DNA from: Echinarachnius parma
Taxonomy: Eukaryota > Echinodermata > Echinoidea > Clypeasteroida > Echinarachniidae
DNA: 64,000 bases
Assembly: GCA_037951105.1 (NCBI GenBank)
Contig: JBAMJV010002048.1
Coordinates: forward strand, 1 to 64,000
Direction of reading: 5' to 3'
Under the pieces are notes generated by a model. It made no database searches. It was given only the letters and a program-made list of their open reading frames with translations, and was not told the origin of the DNA. Below are positions 45,349 to 57,600 of this stretch, in pieces; within the stretch, counting starts at the first letter, position 1; each line of letters opens with the position of its first letter. Both the position numbers and the translations under genes were made by a program.

Positions 45349-45725
45349 AGGGATCTAGTAACATTGTCCAAATCCACAAATCTTACTTAGAAATCTAATG
45401 GTTCTCTCGTACCTTGTTGTGTTCGTATTACCAATAGCATGGAACGTTTTTTTTCTGTATTCCATTTGGTAAAAAAGATATTTACGATTGAAGTGTTTGG
45501 ATTTTTAATTATCCACTGGAAAGTTATATCTGTGTACAATGTCAATGCAATGAGTTCGCGAATATCACTTTCCTTTTTTTTGCTCATTACTTGGACATAT
45601 AATATCCATTAAATGTGAAATGTTCACACATTACTTAGTGGACATATTATATCGCAACAATACACATTTTAGCAACCATTCATTACTTTTCGCACATGTC
45701 AACAAAGTTACTAGAACTCTTTAAA
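45349..45725. mobile_element. MITE family 2 copy
   Basis: AAAAGGGATCTAGTAACATT at the left and GTTACTAGAACTCTTTAAAG at the right with the standard core. The family 1/family 2 pairing also occurs at 5312-6220. Confidence 0.85.
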
Positions 45726-46428
45726 GACTGGGCCTTTTTTTAACCTTCCCATAACTAGGGCAAATTTTTACAGTAAATACAGTTTTGCAGTAATATTTTT
45801 CAACAATTACATATTGACAACTTTCTTTGTACTGATTATCTGCCAATATTTAATTCAAAACATAATCAAGTTTATTCATGGAAAAGGCCTCACATGATTT
45901 CTAACATCACCTACTATTTCAGTTTACCAAACGTATTTCAGTCTTTCAAACATATTTGAAACATATTTCAGTCTATTCCAGTTTAAACCAAATAAAACCA
46001 ACCAACCAAACAAACAAATAAACAAACAAACATAATATACAACTTTCTGAGAGTTGATATTCTGTATTAAAGTATGAAAACATTCTTTAGGTATAATAAG
46101 GGTTCCCATGATACCATTGATTTCAGTCATGTTTTACATCCAATTTGAATGTATATGTGCACAAACAGATGATCAATATCACTGTATAAAAACATGATAT
46201 GCTGCTAAAGGTGACTCTAGCAAGATTAATTTAAGATACATTGTATAAATAATCAGTAAAAACAAAACATTTAAAAGATTCCCTGTATACACATTTTCAT
46301 TGTATATAAATATTGTGCCTTTTAATTTAAAGATATCAATAAACTGAATTGAATTAAAATGAATACTTAGTAAGTGCATGATCAGGGGTGCCTGTTTTCA
46401 GACAAAAGCCTGAATTCAGGCCCTGGAC

Positions 46429-46583
46429 CCTGTTTCATAAAACTTTTCCAATTGTTGTAAGTGTCCAATTATTGTAAATACTATGACAACAGCTATAATG
46501 CTATATTCTGATTGGCTGTTGACACAGTAGTTACAATAATTGGGCACTTACAACTACATATTGGAAAAGTTTTATGAAACCGG
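46429..46583. mobile_element. Palindromic MITE (GTTTCATAAAACTTTTCC)
   Basis: Left CTGTTTCATAAAACTTTTCC, right GGAAAAGTTTTATGAAACCG, plus inner TAAGTGTCCAATTATTGTAA and its complement. 155 bp. Confidence 0.85.
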
Positions 46584-47028
46584 TCTCTGGTCACCTATAA
46601 TTTCAGGCCGCCATAGTAATTTTCCTCCAAAATCAGGTATCTCAACTTATAGATAAACAACTTAAAACTAACTTATTTATTTCCTTGTAAGAATTATTTG
46701 GTAAAATATGACATGCACAGAACAAGGTACATGTAAGTCGTTTAACAGTCTTAATAAAGAAAAAGTACTGGACTTACAATTATGTAAACCCCAAATTGTA
46801 TTTGCAAATTTTAAAAGACAAAATATACTAAGACACAAAATCTACCTTTAAAGTTTAAATACATAAACATCAACAAATGAAACTACAATTCTACAGGATT
46901 CAATTTATTTAGAAAAACATTATTAATTTATAGGCTTTCATTGGTTTTAAGCATCCAAAGTTTAATCATGCTTCAAATAAAAATGGGAAGAAAAAAAATG
47001 TCTTAATACCCCTATACTAGTTCTAGCA

Positions 47029-47592
47029 TTAAAGGGATAGTTGAGTTTTGGTAGAGAGGGCGCTAGACTACTTATTTTTTTGTGAGGTAATGAAAAACTT
47101 TGAAAAAAATTTGAAAGAGCATAATATTTAAATAATAAAATCATCTTTGTTTGATCAAAATCGGTTCAGAGACGGCTGAAATATCCATAAATATAACAAT
47201 TTGTAATAAACCTGGGGCCCCAGGTTTATTAGAGAATTTTGAACCAGCCGTTAAAAATTCAAAAAAATGCTTCCTCTTTTCAAAAAGTTACAAATAGGTA
47301 TTTAAATAGTTGTTGGTTATTTCTCTATCTAATCACTACTTCAACAAAGCATCACATGCACAATATTTTATTCAAAATGGTTGAAACCGATGAGTGTTTA
47401 GAGAGCGCCCTCTTACGTTTTAACAGCTCTTTTTGAATGATCATAACATGATTTTTACTACGTCATTTGTAATTTTGTGTTCCTTTCTAGTTATAACTAT
47501 TAGTTTCTAATGTAATGATGCAGGTTTTGGTTACTAAAATTCAGTTTCACCAAAACTGTACTCTCCTTACCAGAACTCAACTATCCCTTTAA
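47029..47592. mobile_element. MITE family 1 copy
   Basis: TTAAAGGGATAGTTGAGTTT and AACTCAACTATCCCTTTAA ends, 564 bp; carries the palindrome CCTGGGGCCCCAGG near 47211. Confidence 0.88.
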
Positions 47593-47780
47593 GGACCTAA
47601 TCACATGAAATGCAATAAGACACAAAATCTACCGATATCACCTTTAAAAAAATGAAAATATAATGTTATAGGATTCAATAATTTGAAATACGTCAACATT
47701 TTTCACAGCCGAGGCCAAGTTCCTTCAAAAGATTTTGAGGCCAAAACCAAAACTACTTGTTAATTGTTAAGTTGCAACTT

Positions 47781-47870
47781 CAGGGGCCGAGACCATTGGT
47801 TATGATGGTCGAGACCATTTAAAATTGGTAAAGGGGGGGGGGGGGGTTTGAACCCCCCCAAAACAGTCAT
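47781..47870. mobile_element. Fragment of the polyG/polyC element seen at 61570
   Basis: GGCCGAGACCA, GGTCGAGACCA and G-run plus TTTGAACCCCCCC match the internal GGTCTCGACC repeats and G/C runs of the complete element. Confidence 0.6.
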
Positions 47871-47965
47871 TTTTTTCATCAAGAGTTGGGCATCTATTTG
47901 CTATGAAACAACGGTACCAAAACATATAACCCTGTGTTGTTATCTGCATGGTGAAGGCAGGCTTG

Positions 47966-48779
47966 AAACTAGATGGATCTTCGACTGCGCGCAGTCGAAA
48001 ATGATGCCTCCGCCATTACGCAATTTATTTATATCAAGCCCAAATCAACATGTACACTGAATTAATTCTGTCAACACAATATTGATGGTACTCTGTCTAT
48101 TAGATCTTGACGTATCACAATTATGAGCTATAAGTGACCTTGACCTTTGCCCTCATGACCCCAAAATCTAATGACTACAATTGTAATCTAATGACTACAA
48201 TTGTTCCCTAAGATACATTCAGGTATCAAGTTGGATTGAAATCTGATATTCAGTTCTTGAGATTTCCAATCACAAGCTACTTTTACATATAATGAGCCCT
48301 GTGACCTTTGACCACAAAATCTAATCAGTTCATTGGCTCCCCAAGAAACATACATGTACCATGTTTGGTCAGAATCAGTCAATTGGTTCTTGAGATAACG
48401 CGATCACGAGCTGTTTCTTGCATATAAAATAAGCTCTGTGACCTTTGACCTTTGACCTCATGACCCCCAAAATCTAATCAGTTCATTGGCTCTCCAAGGA
48501 ACATACATGTACCAAGTTTGGTCAGAATCTGTCAATCCCTTCTTGAGATTATAACGCGATCACGAGCTTATAATGAGCTCTGTGACCTTTGACCTTTGAC
48601 CTCATGACCCCAAAATCTAATCAGATCATCGGCCTCCCAAGATACATACATGTGCCAAGTTTGGTCTGAATCCGTCAATCCGTTCTTGAGATAACGCGAT
48701 AACGAGAACGGGACGTACGGACGGACGGACAACCCGAAAACATAATGCCTCCGGCAACTTCGTTACAGAGGCATAAAAA
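47966..48779. mobile_element. Repeat family 4, with TGACCTTTGACCT tandem units
   Basis: Starts ACTAGATGGATCTTCGACTG and a CGACTGCGCGCAGTCG palindrome and ends CATAATGCCTCCGGCAAC...GAGGCATAAAA. Inside are about four 120-150-bp units with TGTGACCTTTGACC, CTCATGACCCCAAAATCTAA and CCAAGTTTGGTCAGAATC, then a CGGACGGACGGACA tail. A second copy is at 53411-54384. Confidence 0.85.
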
Positions 48780-49097
48780 GGCCTCAAACGTGTCCCTCCC
48801 AGCCACCCTAGCGACTTTCTATACTTATTCAGATATATACGTAAATATATGAATACAAAACTTTGTTATTGTTATTTTGATAGTGAACTAGCTGGTTCAA
48901 TATTTCCCTAGTTTCTACCATTAAAAAATCCAGGCTGACCTTTATGGAAAGAAAAATAATATACATCAACCTTTCAGCTGCAAACATAATACATAATTGT
49001 CCAAATAAACCCAAATACTCATAATTATGAAATATAATTATATATGATTTAGTTATTTTGATAACAAAATGGTTCAATATTGTCCTACATGTAGTTT

Positions 49098-49353
49098 CTA
49101 CTTGACATACTGCATCGTGAGCACCCATGCCCACTGACATGGAACGTTGCCCGGAGTGAGGAGGGGCATGGACACTTTGATGCCCGGCTGGGACGGAGCC
49201 CCCACCCATTTGAGCGGAAAGGCGTAGCCCAGCATGTTGACTGTAGTGTAAGGGGTAGGGATAGGGTCTCCTAGATCCACTATGTTGTTAGCCGGCCAGT
49301 CCAGGACAATGGCGTACACGTTCAGTACGTTGCCCGACATCTTGCTCGTGTAC
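49098..49353 (-). CDS. FUCA1: Fucosidase B exon 8 and stop
   Basis: Acceptor ATATCAG; reads [20 protein letters not shown] to [14 protein letters not shown], stop TAG at 49100-49098. Confidence 0.95.
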
Positions 49354-51598
49354 CTGATATGAAGTATGGGAAAGACCAAAGAAAGAGAATTGTGAAAAAT
49401 TATAGAACAGAAGAAACAACATGATGATTGTTTATCGCAAACTACACACCAAAAATGGCATTAATCAAACTTTGACAGAAGAAACAATTTGTTGATATTT
49501 TATCGCAAACTACACACCAAAAATGGCAGTATAATAAAATTCTCACTAACCAGGATAATTAATGCATTATGACCCCAATTAAATTGTATGTAGTCCTAAA
49601 AACACATCAATAAAAAGAGAGGCGTGATTGTGTTAAACTTCTGATATTGAGTAGAATAATCAGAAGAAGATAAGCCCTAAAAGTTATTGGAGATTTATTG
49701 GTTATTTTGCAATTGGGAACCCTCTTTATCATCACCATCCTTGAGACCCCGTTTCGAACCCAGGGGCTTGTTTTATGAAAGGGTCTTAGCTATGTACGTT
49801 GTCTTATCTTATCTGGGCCCCGTTGCAGAAAGAGATACAATCGATTGTAAGTTACAATTGATCGTAAGTCAGAAAATTTACGCATTTCAACCAATCAGAT
49901 TGCGCATCTAGAACACGTGATGTGACTTACGATTAAATGCAACTTACAATCGATTGTATTTCTTTCTGCAACGGGGCCCTGGTGGCGCGGAGCTTCAATG
50001 TGTTTCGCACAGAGCGTCAATAGCAGTTGGAAATTCAAAAGCTTTGTTTAGGGTCTGAACGCGGGGATAGTTGCACTCTAGCTCCACGCCAAATAAGTTA
50101 AGACAACGGTCGTAGCTAAGACCCTTTCATGAAACAATTAGCTCCAGGCTATTATGTGTGAAGAATAGCGCTATAAGCATCAGACCATATCAACTCCTCT
50201 TATACTTATTTATAGGTTGTTATTAAAAAGGTGTTCTGTCTTTTAAATGTTTTAGCAATATCTGTTTTAGAAATATCTTGCAACAAAAAAACACTAGTAA
50301 GCAAGTAAAAGCTGCACTAGCTTACATCGAACAACTGTAAAAACCACAAATCCACATAAAGAAGGTTACTAGTTTATGGATTACACACTGATAATTAACC
50401 TGTGGTACATGTACGCTTTGGACACTCACCATACAGTCCCAGAGATAGAGTCGTTCTGTTGGCGCCACGGTCTCGTCTCAAAGATCGCATCTCCATTGAC
50501 TTCCAGCCAGCTCCCCATGGACCGAAGACGCTCCTCGTAGATGGGCGAGATACGACCGTCTGCGGTCGGTCCAATATTCATCAGCAGATTGCCATTACAA
50601 CTGAAAGAGAAAAGTAAAGAGAAAGCTAATGTGATTCCATTGAATTAAAGGACAACGAAACCCCCGCAAAATGTTACTTTCATAGGCTCTAAGAGATTAG
50701 GAGGAATAATCTCTGAATGTTAGAGCATAATCGGACAAGAAATAAGAAAACTATAGCTCTTTGAAGATGTCAACTCCTTTTATGGTGGACTCAAATTTAC
50801 ATCGCACTCTGATACGTTTTGACTACTCCCCATATAATTTGTACACAATTTGTTCAGTTTTCTTCATAGTAATACCTTTCAATTCCCCAAACTTGTGAGA
50901 TTTTGTCTATAAATGTATTCTACAAAACATTAGTTGAACTCAATAGAAGGGTGAACATATATTTTGAGAAAAATCTAAACAAATGGATATTTTGTTGTCC
51001 ACAACCTTTAGAGAGTAAGTTGCGAATTTGAGTTACTCATGGCAATTAGTGGCTATTTCCAAAGAGCCATAGTTTTCACAAAATGTCATGAACATGTGAC
51101 CTTCATGTGTCTATCATGTGTCTATCATGTACTTACCGTAAAACTCCGTGTATAAGGCGCACTTTTTTCCGTCGGAAAAAATTTCAAAGTCGGGGGTGCG
51201 CCTTATACACAGGTACAGCAAAAAAAAAAAAAAAAAAAAATTATGATTTTTTTTTTTTTTTTTTTTGGGTCACCCTGTAGTCATGTTCAATGTGTATTAC
51301 ACTGGTCTATAAGGCATGACAAGAGCTTGATGTGAGGGGAACATTTATCAACATATACCTTTTTCCTACATACAAATGATAGTGGTTAGTAAAACAAAAT
51401 ACAAGTTTTGTAAGCAGTTACACTGCAACTAATTGATTATTCAATGTTCATGAGTAGCAGCATTCATTTAATATTCAATTTTCTAACCAGCGGTCATACA
51501 TTTTTCTCATTAAAAAACAGTTATTAATGAATTTAGCATTTTGCATATTTAATGAGCATTGCTATCTAATGAAAACATGAATATTCATGAGCAGAAGT

Positions 51599-51629
<31 letters not shown>

Positions 51630-54600
51630 GTTGTTTTTTTAATTTTTTAGAAATTTTAGAAAGTTGGGGGTGCGCCTCATACACGGGTGCGCCTTATACA
51701 CGGAGTTTTACGGTACCTCACAGTAGAAGCTAGCAGCTCAATAAGCTCATCCATGTCCAGATAATCGGCCAGTGAAGCATTGCGACGGTATCCCCAGGAC
51801 TGCTTGTCAATGGTCATACAGTTCTCCCACTTATGCTTCAGTATCAATCCTGCACGAGATCACAGAATAGTAAAAGAAGATGTTTTGAAATATAATATTA
51901 AATGCTTTTTCACATATAAGGTTGTTTATATGCATCATTTGAATCTACTAAATGTTTTGTCATACCCAATTTTCGGGGACCCCCTTGAAAAAACAGCTTT
52001 TAGCTGACAAGGGCAATCCATTACACGAGCAGAGTATGAATAATCAAATAAAATTTCTATAACAATGGTATATAATATATAGAATGTTGATACTTTTTTC
52101 CAGTCATAAATAAACCCTGCAATGCAATCAGATCATTGTCACCTACAAATACATGTATACAGTTTCCAAGTTTGATGTTGATCGGCTCAAGCTCTTTGAC
52201 CATTGACCATATGATGCAAAATGTAATCAGTTCATTGACCCCTCAAAATACATATAGGATATAATACTAATACACTTGATCATTCTTTCTAAATTGCACT
52301 AAAAAATTGACCGTCACATGTGAAGAAGCCATTATTTTGTTTGCAACACCAGTAATTGCATTCAGTAAACAAGAAGCCAATTATAATGATAAATTTGTGT
52401 AAATTTAACATACCAGGATTGTATCTGTCTTCACCAGAGTAAAAGCCGCCATGTCTTAACCTGGTTCCATTTCCCCACCGATCATTCGTCACTACGGTAT
52501 CCTTCACGGGACTATTTAAAAAAAACACAATTTGGTTGAATTTGTTAGCAGCAAAATACCCACAAAACACAACTGCACAAGAGTATAAGTCATCATATGA
52601 ACATCATGTCCATGAACTGGATGTCCAACACTTTGCAATGGGTTCATAAACAATGCAATTAATCGACAAAACTTACAGAACCAACAGGGCATTTAAAGGG
52701 ATAGTATAGTTTTGGTCAAACTGAATTTTGGTAAACAAAACCTGCATCATAACATTACAAACTAATAGTTTGCTCAATAGGTATACCAAATTACAAACTA
52801 CCAAGTAAAAAGCCTGTTATCATACAAAAACAGCTGTTAAAACACAAGAGGGTGCTCTCCAAAAAAAAATTAAATAGAAAAATGTGCATGGAGATCATCA
52901 ACAACTATTTAAAAACCTTGTTTGTAAATTTTTGAAAAAGTGTAACCATTTAATATATTTTTTCAGCTGTTTCTGAACCGATTTTGATCAAATAAAGTTT
53001 ATTCTGTCATTCAAATTGTATGCTCTTTCAAATTTGATTTTCATTACCTCACAAGAAAATTATTATGTGAAGCGCCCTCTATACCAAAACCAACTACATT
53101 ATTATCCCTTTAATTCCACTGAAAGGTATTTTCAAGTCCTAATTTTCTCAAACTAGCTTTCATTTTCTTTGATATATACAATAATTATCTGGCAACTTTA
53201 GAATTTTAGCTTGCAAGAAGAGTTTAAACTCTATATGAGGATTAATCTACCAAGTAATAAGTATATTTAAAAACATAACTGAACTATGCTTGAATGTTAA
53301 AAAGAAATCAGAAGTCAAATCATTCAATAAGCCCCCATTTACACAAGAGGACATAGTTTAGACACCTGGAATATTCAACCTTTAACCATAAGAAATAATT
53401 ACTTTTAATAAAACTAGATGGATCTTCGACTGCGCGCAGTCGAAAATTATGCCTCCGCTATAACGCGATTTTTTAATATCAAGCCCAAAATAACGTGCAC
53501 TGAATTTTGTTTTCATATATATATTATGAGTTCTGTGACCTTGACCATAGACCCCAAACTTTGATGGCTACATTGGCTCCCAAGAAAAATTCAGGTACCA
53601 AGTTAGATTGAAATCTGACATTCAGTTCTTGAGATTGTGCCATTACGAGCCATTTTTGCATATATATTGAGTCATGTGACCTTGACCTTTGACCTCATGA
53701 CCCCCAAATCTAATCCAATCATTGCCACCCCGATGTGTATGTAACTCATTCCAAGTTTGAAATTGATCCATCAAACAGTTCTTGAGATATCGCGAGGATG
53801 CTTTTTAGCACATATTGAGTCCTGCGACCTTGACCTTTCACCTCATGAACCCCAAAATCTAATCAGATCATTGTCACCCCAATACGTACACTCATACCAA
53901 GTTTGAAATTGATCCATCAACCGGTTCTAGAGATATCGCGAGAACAAGGCATTTTTGCACATATATTGAGTCCTGTGACCTTGACCTTTGACCTCATGAA
54001 CCCCAAAATCTAATCAGATCATTGTCTCCCCAATATATACACTCATACCAAGTTTGAATTTGATCTGTCCACTGGTTCTAGAGATATCGCGAGAACGAGG
54101 CATTTTTGAACATATATTGAGTCCTGTGACCTTGACCTTTGACCTCATGAACCCCAAAATCTAATCAGATCATTGTCACCCCAATATGTACACTCACACC
54201 AAGTTTGAAATTGATCCGTCAACCGGTTCTTGATATATTGTGAGAACGAAAACGGGACGTACGTACGGACGGACGGACGGCCGTACGTACGGACGGACGG
54301 ACGGACGGACGGACGTACGTACGGATGGACGGACAACCCAAAAACATAATGCCTCCGGCCATTTCTTTGGCGAAGGCATAAAAATTAATAAACATTCAAA
54401 TAGAGATATTTTCAGAGTTAATTAAAATGCCAGCTGTTTGTTTGTTCATAATTTATACAGTATATATCTGTTGGAATGATAGTGTTAATAGTGTTATTAT
54501 GAATAAAAGGCTATTATATGGCCATGTCATAATTTACAACAATTCATATGACAGGTGTTTCTGGAATGATTTGTATTTTAAAAACAAAGATTAATTTTAA

Positions 54601-57600
54601 TTCCTACATTTCTATATACTTGAACGTTGAAGAGATAATCCCTAAACAGCTCTCTGGGGAAGCTAAACTGTATTAAAGACAAATTAAAGAGATATACCTG
54701 GTGTTGTATAGCCAGGCCAGGATCTCTGTACTGTTCCAGTATGTATCCTTGGCCTCCCATTCACCATCCGACCATAACACCTCTGGCTGGTATGTCTTTA
54801 TTATATCCAGTAGCTCAGGCCAAAGCAATTTCTGCAAATTGGTGAAAAAAATTCAAAAATCTTGGTTATTTGATAAACCGGGCCCCCGATGGACTTGCAC
54901 CAGTCGGGCACCGATGATGATTGATGATAATAATAATAAACTATATTTATATAGCATCTACTATAATCGATCAACATTACTAAGCGCTTAACTGACAAAT
55001 AGCAGGTATTTCATAATCATCTCCATTATTAAAGTAGCTGATACCATTGCACTTTTTGTATACTTAATACTAACCTCACAGTACTCCTGCGTAGTGAAAT
55101 TGTTGGCCTTGTCAGAGAGGTAGAGAGGGTTGAACCACTCAAACAGTGAGTGGTACAGGCCAAAATGCATGTTGGTCTTGGTCCTGATGGCTGTAGCAAT
55201 GTCCCCTGTGAACATTTAAAAAAGAGGATTTAACAAAAATACATATGATATGATCTCATTGAGGGCTTTAAATTAGCACTCGTCCACAAGCCCAGAACTA
55301 GTAAAAAAAAATAATAAGTTTCAAGCCAACACAATTATATGGCTGACTGTCAACCAAAAAAAGTTCAGTCCTTCTCTTGCCAATGTTCTAATAGATAGCC
55401 TACTTGTTGTATAATGCAAACAAATTCAGATAACAATGTTGCGGAGAGGAATTCAAGTTTGGATAAAACTTTATGCTAACTAGGTATGTATGTTATCAAT
55501 GTAAAGTGATCCATTAACTTTACATTTTTTCTGAAAGTGATATTGAGAATTCAATCATATACCAATAATAACCAATATATGAATATCAATGAACATTCAT
55601 CTTAATGATGTGTGATAGTTTCATAGTTCTAAGAAGAACTCTGCTGCCCTAGTAAAAAGGTGAAATTTGATGTCAGATTTTATCATCATTTGCCGATTGA
55701 TTTGAATACAATCCAAATCAATCATAGGAGATATTTGAAAATTCAAAATCCATTTCATTCTCCTGTTACCTTAAGCCAAACAAGGCACAAGAGAAATGTG
55801 GAAGCTCCAAGTGGTTTAGGCTGAACTTGACAAAGTTAGGGAACCAACACCCCAAAAGAATCTAAGTAATCACTTTTAGTAATCTATTCCACCAGCAACT
55901 TCAGAAATGTGTCTCAAAAAATTGTTTATTCAATCTTTTATATATATTCATAACAAACATTAATGGGTAGACCTGCAGAACAGACTACTTTTTAAATCAC
56001 ATTAGTCCCTAGTTCCTAGACAATAGTTTTTGTAGAGCTGCAGCCATGGGCGTAAATTTGTTCGGAAAGCACAATGCATTGGGGGGGCGAGCAATTGTTC
56101 ACAAACAATGCTCGCCCCTCCAATGCATTGTGTTTTCCGGACAGATTTACGCCAGTGGCTGCAGCCCCATGCGTACACAATTTAATGATGATGAGTTTTC
56201 AAATTATTTTTCTGAACTTGTAGGTGGAATGAATTCTACCAGGACAATTTAGAATAGACCTCTTTAATTTATTCAAAAATTATGTTCGGGTGGTGGTTCC
56301 CTTTAGTGGATCACTCAAGCCTTCACTGTATCTTACCAACAAGATCTCTCTTGGGTCCTACATCCATGGAGTTCCAGTTTGCGGAGTACTTGGATGGCCA
56401 GTTGGTGAATCCATCATGATGCTTGCTTGTGAGCACTACATACCTGCACATAGGAAACAAAACAAATGGATGAAATCTGATGGTCCTGCATTTTTTTCTC
56501 CATTATTCAAATATATGGCTGCAAACAAGTAAAACCCTAACCCTTAATCCTAATTTGGTGGCTAAATGATAGCTTTAATGGCTATGGTTCGATTTAGTGG
56601 CTAGATGTTTAGATTTGATAGCTGTAGGGCAAGTTTCTTAAAGGGGACCACCAGGCAAAGAACAACATATATACTTTTTATGTTTTGGTAACGTTTTGTG
56701 ATATCAAATAGATACCCAACATTTTGCCAAGGGTTGTGTAATTCATAAACAATGCAATTAATACCTGGACACAGAAAAAAATAACAGTGTACATAAATGT
56801 AGAACATGCATGCACGTGCTTGCAGTACAGCAGTGACTGCTAGCCATGTATCTACTACAAATTGCCTACAACACACAACAGTATGGTAATGACCGTATAC
56901 ATCGTATCCGGAAAACTACCCCCTGGACAATTACTGACCCCAATTACATCCCCCTCCCCCCCCCCCCCCCCCCCATAATTGAATTCTAAAGTTCTGTTAT
57001 TTGAATAATGATAACTAATTTAATTTTAGACTTTACTAAAATTGTATGTGAACAGCTACAAGCTGTACTATCCCTTACTTTAAGTACTACTTATTAAATG
57101 CTCAATACTTATCATGTATATAATGTAGCCTAAAAAGGGAAGTAGTAATATTGTCCAAATCCTCAAAACTTAAGTGGAACTCTAGTGGTTCTCTCATACC
57201 TTATCATATTCATATTAACAAAATTAACAAATAAAAGCACGGGGCAGGTTTTGTTTTCAAATTTCCATTTCGTTGAAGAGATATTTACGATTGAAGTGTT
57301 AATTTGAAAATGCTGTGTACAAAGTATAAGTACAATGAGTTAGTGAATATCACTTTGCATTTTTGCTCATATCTCAGCCAAAAAACATCAAATTAACGTG
57401 AAATTTTCACAAATTACTTTGTGAACATATCAGATCACTCGATCCAATACACATTTTATTAATCACTCATCACTTTTTGCACAAATTGCCAACAAAGTTA
57501 CTAGATCCCTATCATCCCTTTATAACTCTTTACTAGTTAAAGGGATCCAGTAACTTTGTTGACATGTGCAAAAAGTGATGAATGGTTGATGCAATGTATA

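Larger units (their letters stand above)
44085..48965 (-). repeat. 3' flank of fucosidase copy B (duplicate of 24915-28250)
   Basis: Homologous blocks in the same order as downstream of copy A; near the gene, AATCCAGGCTGACCTTTATGG...CCTTTCAGCTGCA matches 28256-28303. Interrupted by MITEs not shared with A (44882, 45349, 47029, 47966). Confidence 0.75.
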
